Assembly (NCBI GenBank): GCA_001466705.2
Contig: LATX02000015.1
Span: 38,896 to 102,895, forward strand
Reading direction: 5' to 3'
Length of the DNA stretch: 64,000 bases
DNA from: Moniliophthora roreri
Lineage: Eukaryota > Basidiomycota > Agaricomycetes > Agaricales > Marasmiaceae
Under the pieces are notes generated by a model. That model saw only the letters and a list, made by a program, of their open reading frames with translations. It did not search any database and was not told where the DNA came from. Of this stretch, positions 25,218 to 36,066 are shown one piece after another (within the stretch, counting starts at the first letter, position 1; each line of letters starts with the position of its first letter). A program made the position numbers and the translations under genes.

Positions 25218-26778
25218 CTAATAAACTCTTGTTACCTCCAACGAATCATCCCAACTCCGCAGTGGTTTAATACAAAAGGAATTCAAAAGCTTACGCTGCT
25301 TGCTTGTCGATTCGCGAGGCGATCTCCGTAGAGGCCTATAACAAGGATACATCCAGGTCCTGGTCTATTACTGTATACCATTTCAGATGCTGGGAAAAGC
25401 CTGTCTTCATCCTCTACCTAAGACTACAGGCTTTGCCTCGGAAACTGCATGCTCATCCTCTCGGATAGTGGCAAGTCGGGAACGAACGTCCGAGAAAGAA
25501 GGACCATATAAAGCGGGGTGCTATGGTGTGGCTTATACGTACTTTTGTTGCCGCTAGTTGATGATGATGCGCTCCCGATACAGGTATTTTGATGCGGCTC
25601 CTAGAGCGTATGACCTTTTCACGTGTCCCGACAGATGAGTTCTTTCATTGCATAAGTGCGTTAACAATGCGACTCTGGAGCCTGCTCACATTAACACAGT
25701 TGGGTTGAACGTTGACCAAGTCAGCATGCCTGGTGGGCGCTTAACGCGGCGATAAACTCCAAATTGGGAAAAAACCTTTTCTTCTCGACTTACAACGTCC
25801 AATCCCGATCACCGCCACCACCAACGCCGTTGGGACCAGTCAGGACAGATCCGAGTCAAGCACATCTCCTGAGGTATAGGTTATACGAGTGGTGGGGTAG
25901 AGGTAACGGAGGTGAGCTACCGGACCCTGCGCACGTGCACCCGTGCTAACGACCCTCATTCGCCTCTAATTATAGTCATAGTCAATAAGAAGCCTTCTGG
26001 AAACAAAAGAAGACAAAGCTGCAATTAACCGATGCCCACGCCCTGTCACTGAATTTGCAATATTCGATGATCGACGCCTTTAAGGTTCGCGATGCGGTGT
26101 AGGCGGAGATGCGAACGGCCTTAACCCACCGATTCGCTCATCAAATTTGAACCCTGCGCGACATATTCATGGACTGGAGGTACCGATACTATGGATACAC
26201 ACGTTTATGGGGAGGAAAACGTAAAGAAAACCAAGCCACCGTCACCCCCTGAAGCTTGAAGGTTCGGATCCCATAATAATAATGTGAACGTTTACCTTCA
26301 CTTCTCAATCGGAACTGACAAGTGCAGATGCTAGGCACCCTACGATGCTTGTCAGGAACATGCTTGATCGGCGGTAGAGAGGGAAGGCTAACTGACAACA
26401 ATGTGCTAATGTCATATTCACTCCGAAAAGGGAAGAGCTGTGTGTCTGTAACTTCTACTACCGAGAAAAAAGGACTGTATGTCTCCTACCTTTCCACTCG
26501 AAGCACCCCAGAACCCACAATTGGTATTCTTAGACTACCATGCCATGTTTACTATGGAAAGGTTAGAAATCGCTCTGCATGCTCGAATACGTTCGGTTTA
26601 CGTCGAGCCTCAGGCTCATTCGGGTACGCCACAGCGAGTTCATTCAGACAAGTGCTGAGACGTCGCATTCTGCCACGTAAAATCGAATAGAGACATCAGT
26701 GCTCCTGCGGCACAGAATGAGATTTCTCTCAAGCTTCTGACGCAGACCAACAGATAGAATGCAATGTCTCTACGCTTG

Positions 26779-26942
26779 CATCAGCAAAAACCGGAAAGTG
26801 CTATAACCTAGCTCCAGGGGATTATAACCTGGTTTTGGCCTGGTTTGTGGGGGTTATGACTGGTTTTAAGGGTCATAATACCCTGCAGGTGGATTATAAA
26901 GCCCTGGGAACCCATTATAGCACTGCACGGTTTTTGCTGATG
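26779..26942. mobile_element. MITE, 164 bp, TIR CATCAGCAAAAACCG
   Basis: Present only in segment C, at a point where the other segments read ...ACTTGG(C/T)TGGT. It begins CATCAGCAAAAACCG and ends with the inverse CGGTTTTTGCTGATG; the adjoining GTGCTATAA / TTATAGCAC extends the inverted repeat to about 25 bp with a few mismatches. The inside repeats the words GGATTATAA and CCTGG. Its right half resembles 51816-51935 and 52402-52530. No coding capacity. Confidence 0.8.
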
Positions 26943-27347
26943 GCCTAGTCGGTACAATCCTGCAAAGTCTTGCGTTGAACTGATGTAGGGATGGCCCCGT
27001 ACTATGTCTATGTGGTTACTGCTATACAAAGTGTGATGCCATTAGAGATACTTATGGTTTTCCTTATCCGTACCGTATGGGTTGCTCGTCTGAATCTGAA
27101 TGATTACGGTGACGTGTATATGTCCATACTTACGGTTCGAGGGAACCGAATGAACTCGTTTTAATCTCGGGGCGCTTATGGAATAGGAAAGTGGAAAACA
27201 CGAGGTCGAGGGACGACTAGCAGTATCATATTCCTCATAGAACTGTTCTTTGTTCCAAGGTTAGTAAGTCACTCCTAATAGTGGATGGAGACTGAAAGGG
27301 ATAAATGAGCTTCAAGACAAAAATGGGATTGGGGTGCCAGTTTTTCG

Positions 27348-27354
27348 TATATAA
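27348..27354 (+). promoter_or_regulatory. TATA box of inhibitor gene C
   Basis: TATATAA then GGACCTTGGATGAGCG, 70 bp before the ATG. Confidence 0.7.
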
Positions 27355-27423
27355 GGACCTTGGATGAGCGAATAATCCATCAAGCTCTCCCAGAGTTCCC
27401 AACTTCCTATTCATTCTTCAAGC

Positions 27424-27997
27424 ATGCCTCTCGAAACTGGTTACTACCTCATTCAAAACCAGGGGAAATTCCTTGGTGCTTCAACTGAGGAACCACTCGT
27501 TCCACGGCGCATTATTGTGCTTCCAGGAGGTGTCGAGGCCCCCAAGGTCCGCTCTCGTTTTGCTTGGCATCAGTCTAGAGATCATTAACTGTGTCTGCAG
27601 TTTTTTGTCGAAAAGTTTGGCGAGAACCGATATGCCATCACGATTGATAATGCCCGGACCCGTCCGATTGAGGACAAAGTCTTTGCAATCACGGTTGTGG
27701 GACCCCCACCTGAACTCTGGCATATCAAAGCTGATGGAGGCGAAGATAGTTATATGTACGTGTCACGTCCCTCTGCCTTCACACGAGAAATTGACGCGCA
27801 GTCTTTGCTTAGTGTTGAAACTACTGAACGCGCTAGAGGCTGGATTTCTCCCAATGAGCCATATGGCCAGGTGAGTATAGATTTACAAATAAGCAACGCG
27901 TACTCATGTCTTCATTGTTTTAAAGATTATGTGCCGAGAATTGGTTGTTACGCCGTCCTACGAGGCCTTCCAGTTTATCCCAGCCCCTGATAACTAA
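27424..27997 (+). CDS. Cnispin-like (I66-type) protease inhibitor, copy C, 135 aa (shortened last loop)
   Basis: Exons 27424-27546, 27601-27755, 27813-27870 and 27926-27997 (408 nt). N-terminus MPLETGYYLIQNQGKFL, loop GASTEEPLVPRR. Exon 2 starts FFVEKFGENRYAI, with Phe instead of the Trp found in the other copies, and lacks the DE-R block (IKADGGEDSYI). The C-terminal loop is six residues shorter (VTPSYEAFQF for VGPSFPPFYPPNETFQF). Here intron 2 is open in frame, so an unspliced isoform would also be translatable, but splicing gives the family-like product. If this loop is the reactive site, as I recall being reported for cnispin, specificity should differ. Confidence 0.75.
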
Positions 27998-28168
27998 AGG
28001 ACCAAGAACATCTGAATGTTGCAACATGGATGTTCTGGGAAATCTCAAGCCTGAGGACTCTGAATAGCTGTTTGTATAAGTAGTTACGACAATGGATTGC
28101 GAGTTTTTTTTGTTGAAGTCGAGAAAAAAGGAAGTTTGACCACATCTTATTAATGAGCTGGATGAGCT

Positions 28169-31100
28169 TAGGGCTCCTGGCGGGAGCAGTCCATGTAGAA
28201 ATAATGTAATTCTCCCCAGCAATGCAACCCCGACACGTTATAAAGCGGACCCTGCCAACTGCACGTCATGACCAAATTCGGTACCTTTATTATTCCCACC
28301 AGTACCTTTATCATTTCCCCCTTCCCATTCCTTGACCATATTTATTAATCTACAACACACTGCTGAATTGTCATTCTGCCTCTGTGGTTTCACTGCTCTT
28401 TGCTCATAGGTGCGTATGTTTATCATTTGGCTGAGCTTGAGATAATAATAATTATCCCTCAGCTACCTCCCGGATACCTGCCTCTCATACAGAATTATCA
28501 TTCTCCCCCACTTTGTGTTGATCTGATCCGCTAGGTGCGCACCTTTATTATTTGGCTCAGCTCGAGCTATTAATAATTGTCCCTCGGCTACCTCCTGGAT
28601 ACCACCTGCCTCTCAGGCTCGCATCGAATTATCATTCTCCCCGAACATTTCTATCCCGACCACTTTGGCAAATTATAATTCGACCTCATGCTTCCTCGGA
28701 TTTCAGATATGTTGTGTACAAGTTATTTTTGAATGACACGGAATTATTAGCATTCACATACAGTACCCTGTCCCGGATACCTGTCAAATAATCATTCGAC
28801 CTCAGCTGATACGACAATCCTGGAACTCTTTGCGCACGCTCTCTCATGAATTTTTTCCCCGGCATCCTAAGCCTCACGATCACAAGCAAAACTTCCTTAT
28901 TTCATCAAACCTCACTTCTTGATATCTTAGGTATGCATTGTTGCCTGTTTTCATGGACTCAGTCTCATTATCATTCAGCATTTCTACTTACCCTGATCCT
29001 TCTACATGCTCGCTGCCATTCCTGAGTCTTTATGAGGTAATTTACTGAGTAGTCTTTACCTATTTACCTTTTATGTAACGTCAAGATTCCACAAGCGCTG
29101 AATAGACGCTTGGAATTGAACTACGTCCGGCTCGTCGGAACTAGTGTTCAGGGAAGAACTTTTCTCATACATATCCACCACATCATTTGCAGACCTGGTA
29201 GATATTACCACTTGAGTCGGAGCATAGAAAAGGCCAAACTGAGTGCTCCCAGCGCTATTAGATCCTCAAATGAAAAAGTCAAGCGACACACAAGCTCAGA
29301 ATGGCTTTCGTTCACACTTTACTTATAAATTATATCTCTCGACGGCCACAAAAAATATCCCCCCACACCAACAACAGAAAATCAACTGAATATCATCTCA
29401 AAGGCATCAGAATTTGTTTCAATACATACCTGCAGCCCATACTAAACCCTGCGGACGTTTATGGTACAATAGGATATTTGAAAATGCAGCCGATGATCTC
29501 TCTAAAATTCTTGCCATAACAGGTAAGAATCTTCCAAAAAAGGCAATTAATATTTCTAAATTTGACAACACTATGCAATGCTCGTCGATCTTTGCTGAGA
29601 GACCGAACTGTAGCCTAGTAGTCTGATGTTGTTCCGTTTGGCCAATGTTTACTGAGTGCTCAGTAGTAGAGGCTGCTATATTTGGAGTGTCGGTGAACGA
29701 TAGCGCGCTAGTGAGGCTCATATTGCCTCGAGACTTCAGGGGAACTTTTCCATACCCAAAATAGTTTATATTATGAGATGTTATGTTGAGTAGCCATGAG
29801 TAAAGCGTAAAGTATAGTAAGAGTGAGGGATATGTATGTAGTCTGGGTCAGAATCTTCGTAAGGTAGCATTATGGCGGGGTATATATGTCTTCGGTGCCT
29901 TCAGGTTCCGGCGGGATCAGTACTACGCTAGGTAATAACTGTCAATTCAATGAAAGGATATGAAACGCACCTTCCAATCAACACTGTTACCTCCTTGTTG
30001 CCTGCCCAAGTGACAGTACCGACTAGCCTCCCACAGGATGGGAAAAACATCAAGAACGGTGCTTCAGGGGGCTCCACGAGTTGAAATACAGACTCGGATG
30101 ATTCCAAACTGAGAACTGTACAGTCCGAAGGGAGTTAAAATCACGGAGGTAGCGGAGACATCTGAAGGGCGTGAATTATAATGCGTGCAGGGGAATAAGG
30201 CGCACCAACTGACGTGAAGGTTTGGGTTCAAGTGATGCGGCGGAGCACTGGATGCAAGAAGAGGTTGGATGATAATTGGGTAGTGTAGGGTGCTGGCTGG
30301 ACGAATAACAGTGTGGCATAGGGGTAATGTTTGGTGATGCTATGATAAAGTGTAAGCACAGAATACGGGAGACATTGATATGACAGGGATACGCACCACA
30401 GCCGTAGAACACTACACCACATGACAGAGGAAGGAACGTGAAAGGAGGAAGTAAGCAGCATCCAACCGTGGAAATCTGTAATGCGACTGCCGAATTTGGC
30501 ATTGCTGGTGTTTCCCACTTATTATTCGCACCCAGGGCGAATTATTATTTGTTCCAAGGCAGGCTTGCAAAAAAGGATGAGAGCAATTATCATTCATCAA
30601 GGCCTTACAACATAGCGGGAACATTATAACGCGTCGGGGTTGCAAAGCTGGGGAGAATGAATAAAGTACTACATGGTATGCTGCTGGCGGATCGGATTGC
30701 ATCGAATAGTTAGATCACGTCGGGTACGGAAGCGTTGGATGGTTGAGAATGCGGTCAAGAATCCGTTCAGTAGGGGCACGAGGGTGAAGCGGATGATCCT
30801 GTCGACTTCCAGGTGAGATTGGGGTTTTATTCAGTGTTTTTTTTGGCTACATCTGACATATAATCAACATCTACAGAGTGCCTATTGGGTGGAACCCATC
30901 AGAGCGAACAGGGCATAAGGGGTGTTTGATTGCGTACCCAATACAATATACTGACTCATATCCCAATTCTTGTCCTCCCCAGTCTTGATGCACTGAAATG
31001 GTGATGGTGTCATTATAGAAGGTAGCCCTAGGGCCTTTTGGGGGTATTAACGAAGTATCGGAGGCTGGCAGAGCGTGCGAGAAGGCGACGTCGGAGAGGA

Positions 31101-31261
31101 GAGCAAAATTTCTATCGTGGGAGCGAGCGCCGGACTGCAAGCGCCAGGTTAGTGCTGTCGGATGATCTGCAATCCGTCGGATTCTCATCCGTGGATGGCG
31201 GATTGTGACCTCGACGCGATGCATTCGTATCCGATCCGAATCCGATCCACCAGGAGCCCTA
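28169..31261. mobile_element. hAT-like non-autonomous element with 8-bp TSD, carrying a nested insertion
   Basis: Terminal inverted repeats TAGGGCTCCTGG (28169-28180) and its exact inverse CCAGGAGCCCTA (31250-31261). They are flanked by the 8-bp duplication GATGAGCT at 28161-28168 and 31262-31269. The other segments have GATGAG(A/C)...ATTGGTGGAC here uninterrupted, so the empty site is visible. Eight-bp duplications with TAGGG-type ends are typical of the hAT superfamily. Without the nested 2.5-kb element the unit is about 590 bp and has no transposase, so it is a MITE-type derivative. After removal of the insert, the left end (CTGGCGG + ATCGGATTGCATCG) mirrors the right end. Confidence 0.88.
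28184..30683. mobile_element. 2.5-kb TIR element X nested in the hAT-like unit
   Basis: Starts GAGCAGTCCATGTAG and ends with an imperfect inverse (CTACATGGTATGCTG). The inverted repeat extends about 60 bp and shares ATTCTCCCCAGC, GCAACCCCGAC and CGTTATAA. A 7-bp duplication CTGGCGG flanks it (28177-28183 and 30684-30690). Subterminal ATTATCATTCTCCCC-like words repeat at least four times within the first 500 bp. I find no transposase frame; the longest frames are about 100 codons. A near-identical 5' end lies at 63410-64000. Superfamily not assigned: 7-8 bp duplications allow several. Confidence 0.82.
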
Positions 31262-34200
31262 GATGAGCTATTGGTAGACGCTGTTAGGCAAGGAATGTTC
31301 GATGACCTCTTTGCGTCAATTCTATAGGTACTTGAAGGACTTTGGCAGTTCGCTGAAGTAAAGGCAGGCGCGCTATGTCCAGTGAATTCTTGAGGATGGA
31401 GACAGGTCGTGAGCAGATACAGTAGTTAGGGGTTAGGAGCATTAATATCGAGTCGATTGTTACGGTAATGTATGCATGTGCATCGGTTGGATGAGTCGTG
31501 ACACGCAAGGACAACAAAACCAGGGAGTCCAAACCACGTCACGAAGGAGGCCTAGACTATGTATGACGTCATCATTCCTTGGAACACGTTCCGCGCTTTT
31601 TTTTTGGACATCCATCTCGCGAAAACGCACCACTCAGTCCCCGTAACAACTCGATCAATCCCAGCTACTCTGAGATTCAAACTGACCAGCCACCGTGACT
31701 CGTGAGTATCTTCTTTTACATACTAAACCTGATTTTTGAAGCTCATTCATTCTACTATTTACAAATAAGCAGTAAGCTGCCTCTCCACCACGGGAACTTG
31801 AGGTCACTAAGCGGACCAGCAGTTACTCATCAAGCTTCTACTTGAGTACTTAAAGAGTACCGGAAACGTCTCAGAATATCGCCTTCATGGATAAGAACCC
31901 TCAGTACCGCGTCCTACTCACTAACATGCTGTGTACCATCAAATCATCTGTTTCGCTTCGTTTTATGAGATATCACGTCGCTGGGCGTAGTACTTCTGGT
32001 ACCCTTGCTGTCGGAGGACCATCTAACATGCATCCCAGTTAAAATGGAGCATCGCATACCCCTTCGTTCCATGGTGAAGAGGATATTCATTCTGAGATTC
32101 AGTGTACCGAGTCAGTCGCAACGGTTTTCAGTACTGATTTTCAAGCTTCAAGCTTGAAGTTGCTCCCATTCACGCAGCATAATTCTTCTCAGAAGCGACG
32201 CAAGCACTGAACTTCTCAGGTTCTTCGTGTCCACACAATCAGGACTCCGTCTATGAACTTCTATAGCCGAGGATCTTCGGGCTGCATCCAGACGATCGGA
32301 ACTCCGGAGCCGGCAGAGTCTGCGATGTGGGTATCGTTTTCCGGCGTTTGCCGAAATTTCTCTCCAAATAAAATTCCCACGACGGTTGTCACTACTAACA
32401 GCGTCTTCAGCTCTCTCTTCGACTCGGCCTCTTCGCGCCGACACGTGGCCTTGTCCCTCCAACTCCGAATTTCTGATTCTTCAAGACTACGAATCAGGAT
32501 CTCGCTTGAGCACCTTGGAGCGGGCACAGGTGGTGTCGATGACGCTTATCGAGGTGAGTGATGAAGAAGGCTATGACTCGGATGATGATGCACCATTTTG
32601 CCACGTCGTGCATTTGAATGCGTTGGGCCTCACTAAGGCTTGGAGCATGCTCACCCAATAAACTCCTCTTACCTCCAACGAGTCATCCCAGCCTCGGAGT
32701 GGTTTGAATTCACAAGCTTACGCTGCTTGCTTATCGCGGGCAATCTCGCCTATAATAAGGATACGTGTCCGGGTCCTGGTGTATCACTGTGCACCATTTT
32801 AGACGCCTTCTCCCTCTACAGGCTTTGCCTGGGAAACTGCATGCTCATCTTTCGGATGGTGGCAAGTCGGGAATGAACGTCAAGGAAAGGGGACCATATC
32901 GAGCAGGGCGTTATGGTGTTGTTTGTTTATATATGCACCTTGTATGCGCCGCTAATCGATGATAATGCACTTCCGATACAGGTGTTCTGATGCGGCTCCT
33001 AGAGCGCAAAACCTTTTCACGTGTCCCGAGAGGTGAATTCTTCCACTGCATAGGTGCGTTCATAATGCTGTCAATGCACCCCTGGACCCCGCTCACCGTT
33101 AATACAGTTGGGCTAGACATTGACCGAACCAGCATGCCTGGCGGGTGCTTAACACGGCGATATACTCCACAATGGGGAAAAACGTTTCCTTTTCAACACA
33201 CGTCGTCCAATCCCGGTCACTACCATCATTAGCGTCATTAGGATCGGTCAAGTCAAGCTCATCTTCTGAGGCATAGGTCATACGAGTGCTGGGGGTACAG
33301 GTCACGGAGGTGAGCTACCAGACCCTGTGTATGTGCACCTGTGCTAATGACCCTCAATCGCCTTTAATTATATTCATAGTCATTAGGAAGTCTTCTAGAA
33401 ACAAAAAACATTGCTTCAATTAACCCGATGCCTACGTCCTGTCATATTCGACGAACGACACCTTTAAAGCTCGCGATGCGAAATATGCAGAGGCGAACAG
33501 TCCTAACTCGCCGATTCGCCCATCAAATTCGAACCCTCTGCGACATATACATATACTGGAGGTACCGATACTATAGATACACATATTTATGGAAAGGAAA
33601 ACTAAGCCACCGTCGCCCCTGAAGGTCCGGATCCCGTAGGAACGTGAACATTTCCCTTCGCTTCTCAATCAGAAACTGACAGTTAGGAAAAGTACAGATG
33701 CTAGGCACGATACGTATTAGGAACATATTTGATCAGCGGTAGAGAGAAAAAGTTGACTGACAATGATGTGCTAATGTCGTCATATTCACTCCGAAAAGGA
33801 AGGGATGTGTGTGTGCAACCTCTTCTTCCGAGAAGGAAGGACGGTATGTCCCATCTTTCCACTCGGAGCACCCCAGAACTCACGACTGGCGTTTGACTAT
33901 ATCACATTCATTATTGAAAGGTAGGAACTCACTCTGTATGCTCGAAATCATTCTGTTTACGTTGCGCCCCCAATTCATTCGGATACGCCACAGAGAGTTC
34001 ATTCGGTTCATGGATCATCGCAAGGCGTTGCAAAACTCCACCAGACAAGTGCGGAGACATCGCATTCTACCACGTAAAGTCGAATAGAGACATCAGTGCT
34101 CCTGTGGCACAGGGTGAGGTTTCTCTAAACCTTGTGACACAAACCGACAGACAGAATGCTCGTCTCCACACTTGGCTGGTTACAATCCCGTAAAGTCTTG

Positions 34201-34364
34201 CGTTGAGCCGATGTAAGGATTGCCCTATATGTGTATTTGGACACCGCTGCGGCATCATCAAGGATACGTTCGTCTTTATCCATAACGTATGGATTGCTCG
34301 TCTGACTCCAAACGATTACGGTGATGTATGTACATCCATACTTGCCGTTCGAGGGAACCGAATG

Positions 34365-34745
34365 GGCCATCAGGATTTCCCCACGGGCGCTTTTTGGGGC
34401 CAAAAACGGCCGAAAGGTGCCCAAAAAGGGGGGAAAAGCCGGGAAAGTGGCAGGCAGGGTTCGTGGGGAAATCCTGATGGCCCCCCTGAGGTCGCTGTAT
34501 CCGTATCCGACAGACCTTGTGCGAGTCAGCCATACGGGACGGACACGGAGATGTAACCGATTTTTACCGTCCATTTGGCCATCAGGATTTCCCCACGGCC
34601 ACTTTCCCTGCTTTTCCCCCCTTTTTGGGGCAAAAAAGGCCTCAAAGCGCCCAAAAACGGCAGAAAAGCCGGGGGGGTGGCCGTGGGGAAATCCTGATGC
34701 CACTTGTACGGCCGTAAGTGACCGTATACGGTAACAGCGTGCAGC
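34365..34745. mobile_element. Foldback insertion with two palindromic units and a hAT-like right end
   Basis: The word CATCAGGATTTCCCC occurs four times in alternating orientation: right-reading near 34369 and 34581, left-reading near 34465 and 34684. It forms two palindromes of about 118 and 126 bp (34365-34482, 34577-34702), each filled with CAAAAA/GGCC-rich hairpin sequence. The right margin reads inversely TAGGGCTGCACGC, hAT-like. Other segments lack all of it (they read GAACCGAATGAACTC...GGGGCGCTTATGG). Probably one MITE inside another, left end lost. Confidence 0.7.
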
Positions 34746-34934
34746 CCTAAGATTCTTGGGGTGCTTATGGAGTGGGAAGGTGGCAGACGCAAGGTCGAAG
34801 GACAGACCAACAGCATCATATCCCTCATAGAACCGTTCTGTCTTTCAAGGTTAGTCAGTCATTCCGAATAGTGGATGACTAAAAGGGATTAACAAACTTG
34901 AGGACGAAAATGGGTCGAGAGTGCAGGTGTTTTG

Positions 34935-34941
34935 TATATAA
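34935..34941 (+). promoter_or_regulatory. TATA box of inhibitor gene D
   Basis: TATATAA then GGACGTTGGATGAGCG, 69 bp before the ATG. Confidence 0.7.
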
Positions 34942-35009
34942 GGACGTTGGATGAGCGAATAATCTCTCAAGTTCTCATCGAGTTTCCAACTTCTCATTGA
35001 TTCTGCAGC

Positions 35010-35626
35010 ATGTCTCTCGAAAATGGTGTCTACTACATCCAAAACCGCAAGCAATACATCGGCAATTCAGGCGAAGAACCACCCAATGCGCAGCGCGTTA
35101 TCGTGCTTCCTGATGGTGTCCAAGCTCCCAAGGTTCGTTCTCGTTTTGCTTAGCATCAGCCTAGAGATCACTGATTGTTTCTGCAGTGGTTTGTTCAAAA
35201 ACTTGGCGACGACATTTATATCATTCGGGTTGAGGAGCCCGATGGCTCCAACGGCTTGGCCGTTAGGATTGACGACAAAGTCTTTGTAAGGCCTGAGAAA
35301 CCTGAACCCGATGCCTGGAGAATCATACCTGATGAGCGAGGAGGCAAAGACAGTTATATGTATGTGTCACGTCCCTCTATCTACTACGCCATGAAGCATT
35401 GACATGCAATCTTTGCTTAGTATTGTTACAGCTGAGGACCTCACTAAGGGCTGGGTTGCTCCTGAAGAGCCAGAGGACCAGGTGAGTATAGATCTACAAA
35501 TAAGCAACGCGTATTCATAGCTTCATTGCTTTGAAGATTGTGTGCCAAACATTGAAAGTTGGGCGTTCCTTCCCACCCTTCTACCCACCGAATGAGACCT
35601 TCCAGTTTTCTCCCGCTGATAATTAA
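35010..35626 (+). CDS. Cnispin-like (I66-type) protease inhibitor, copy D, 148 aa
   Basis: Exons 35010-35132, 35187-35359, 35421-35481 and 35537-35626 (447 nt), the longest copy. Starts MSLENGVYYIQNRKQYI; loop GNSGEEPPNAQR; then VIVLPDGVQAPK. Exon 2 carries an extra stretch (VEEPDGSNGLAVRIDDK) and VRPEKPEPDAWRIIPDERGG. Exon 3 has one extra codon (IIVTAEDLTKGWVAPEEPEDQ). The C-terminal loop is LKVGRSFPPFYPPNETF, with Lys and Arg where other copies have Ile and Pro; basic residues here would suit a trypsin-like target if this is the reactive loop. This is the most diverged of the forward copies, although its introns are still close to the rest. Confidence 0.77.
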
Positions 35627-36066
35627 AGGACCAAGAACGTCTGAATGTTGGGACGTGGATGTCTTGGAAAGTCTCAAGAGTTTTGAATAGTTGTCTGTAT
35701 ATGTAGTTATGACAGTGGTGGATTGCAAGTTTTTTGTTGAAGCAAATAGGAAGTTTGACTACTTATGAATGAGCTGGATGAGATATTGGTGGACGCCATT
35801 AAGCAAGGAATACTTGATAACTTGTCTCCGTCCACGCCACGACTTAACATTGAAAGAATGCGTTATCCGGCATTTAACTGAATCAGGATGCAGATGGGAT
35901 GGCAAGCGTGATCATCGATCATCCGCCTTTCGTTGCTCGAGGCTAAAGCACCGCACATTACTTATCCTTTATATATTCATACGAATCGAAGAAACGACAA
36001 AAATTTTGACGTCCATTCTCGAGAGAACACGACAGCTAATTCAGTTAATCAGGTACTGAAAACGAA

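Larger units (their letters stand above)
25218..28168 (+). repeat. Inhibitor segment C (5'-truncated), continued at 31262-31500
   Basis: Starts inside the repeat at the CACCTAATAAACTC word (homologous to CACCCAATAAACTC near 32650). It runs through the spacer, promoter and inhibitor gene and is interrupted after its 3' UTR by the transposon at 28169-31261. The remaining tail (GATGAGCTATTGGTAGACG...) follows at 31262. Confidence 0.83.
31505..35800 (+). repeat. Inhibitor segment D
   Basis: Most complete direct copy, matching A over its full length. The copy of the spacer frame is damaged by deletions near 32700-32830. A foldback insertion lies at 34365-34745. On its 3' side it adjoins the intact GH35 gene, as segment B adjoins the GH35 fragment. 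Confidence 0.84.

Noticed and set aside
34125..34703. 192-codon minus-strand frame
   Set aside because: Runs through the foldback palindromes; chance openness of GC-rich hairpin arms, absent from all other segments.
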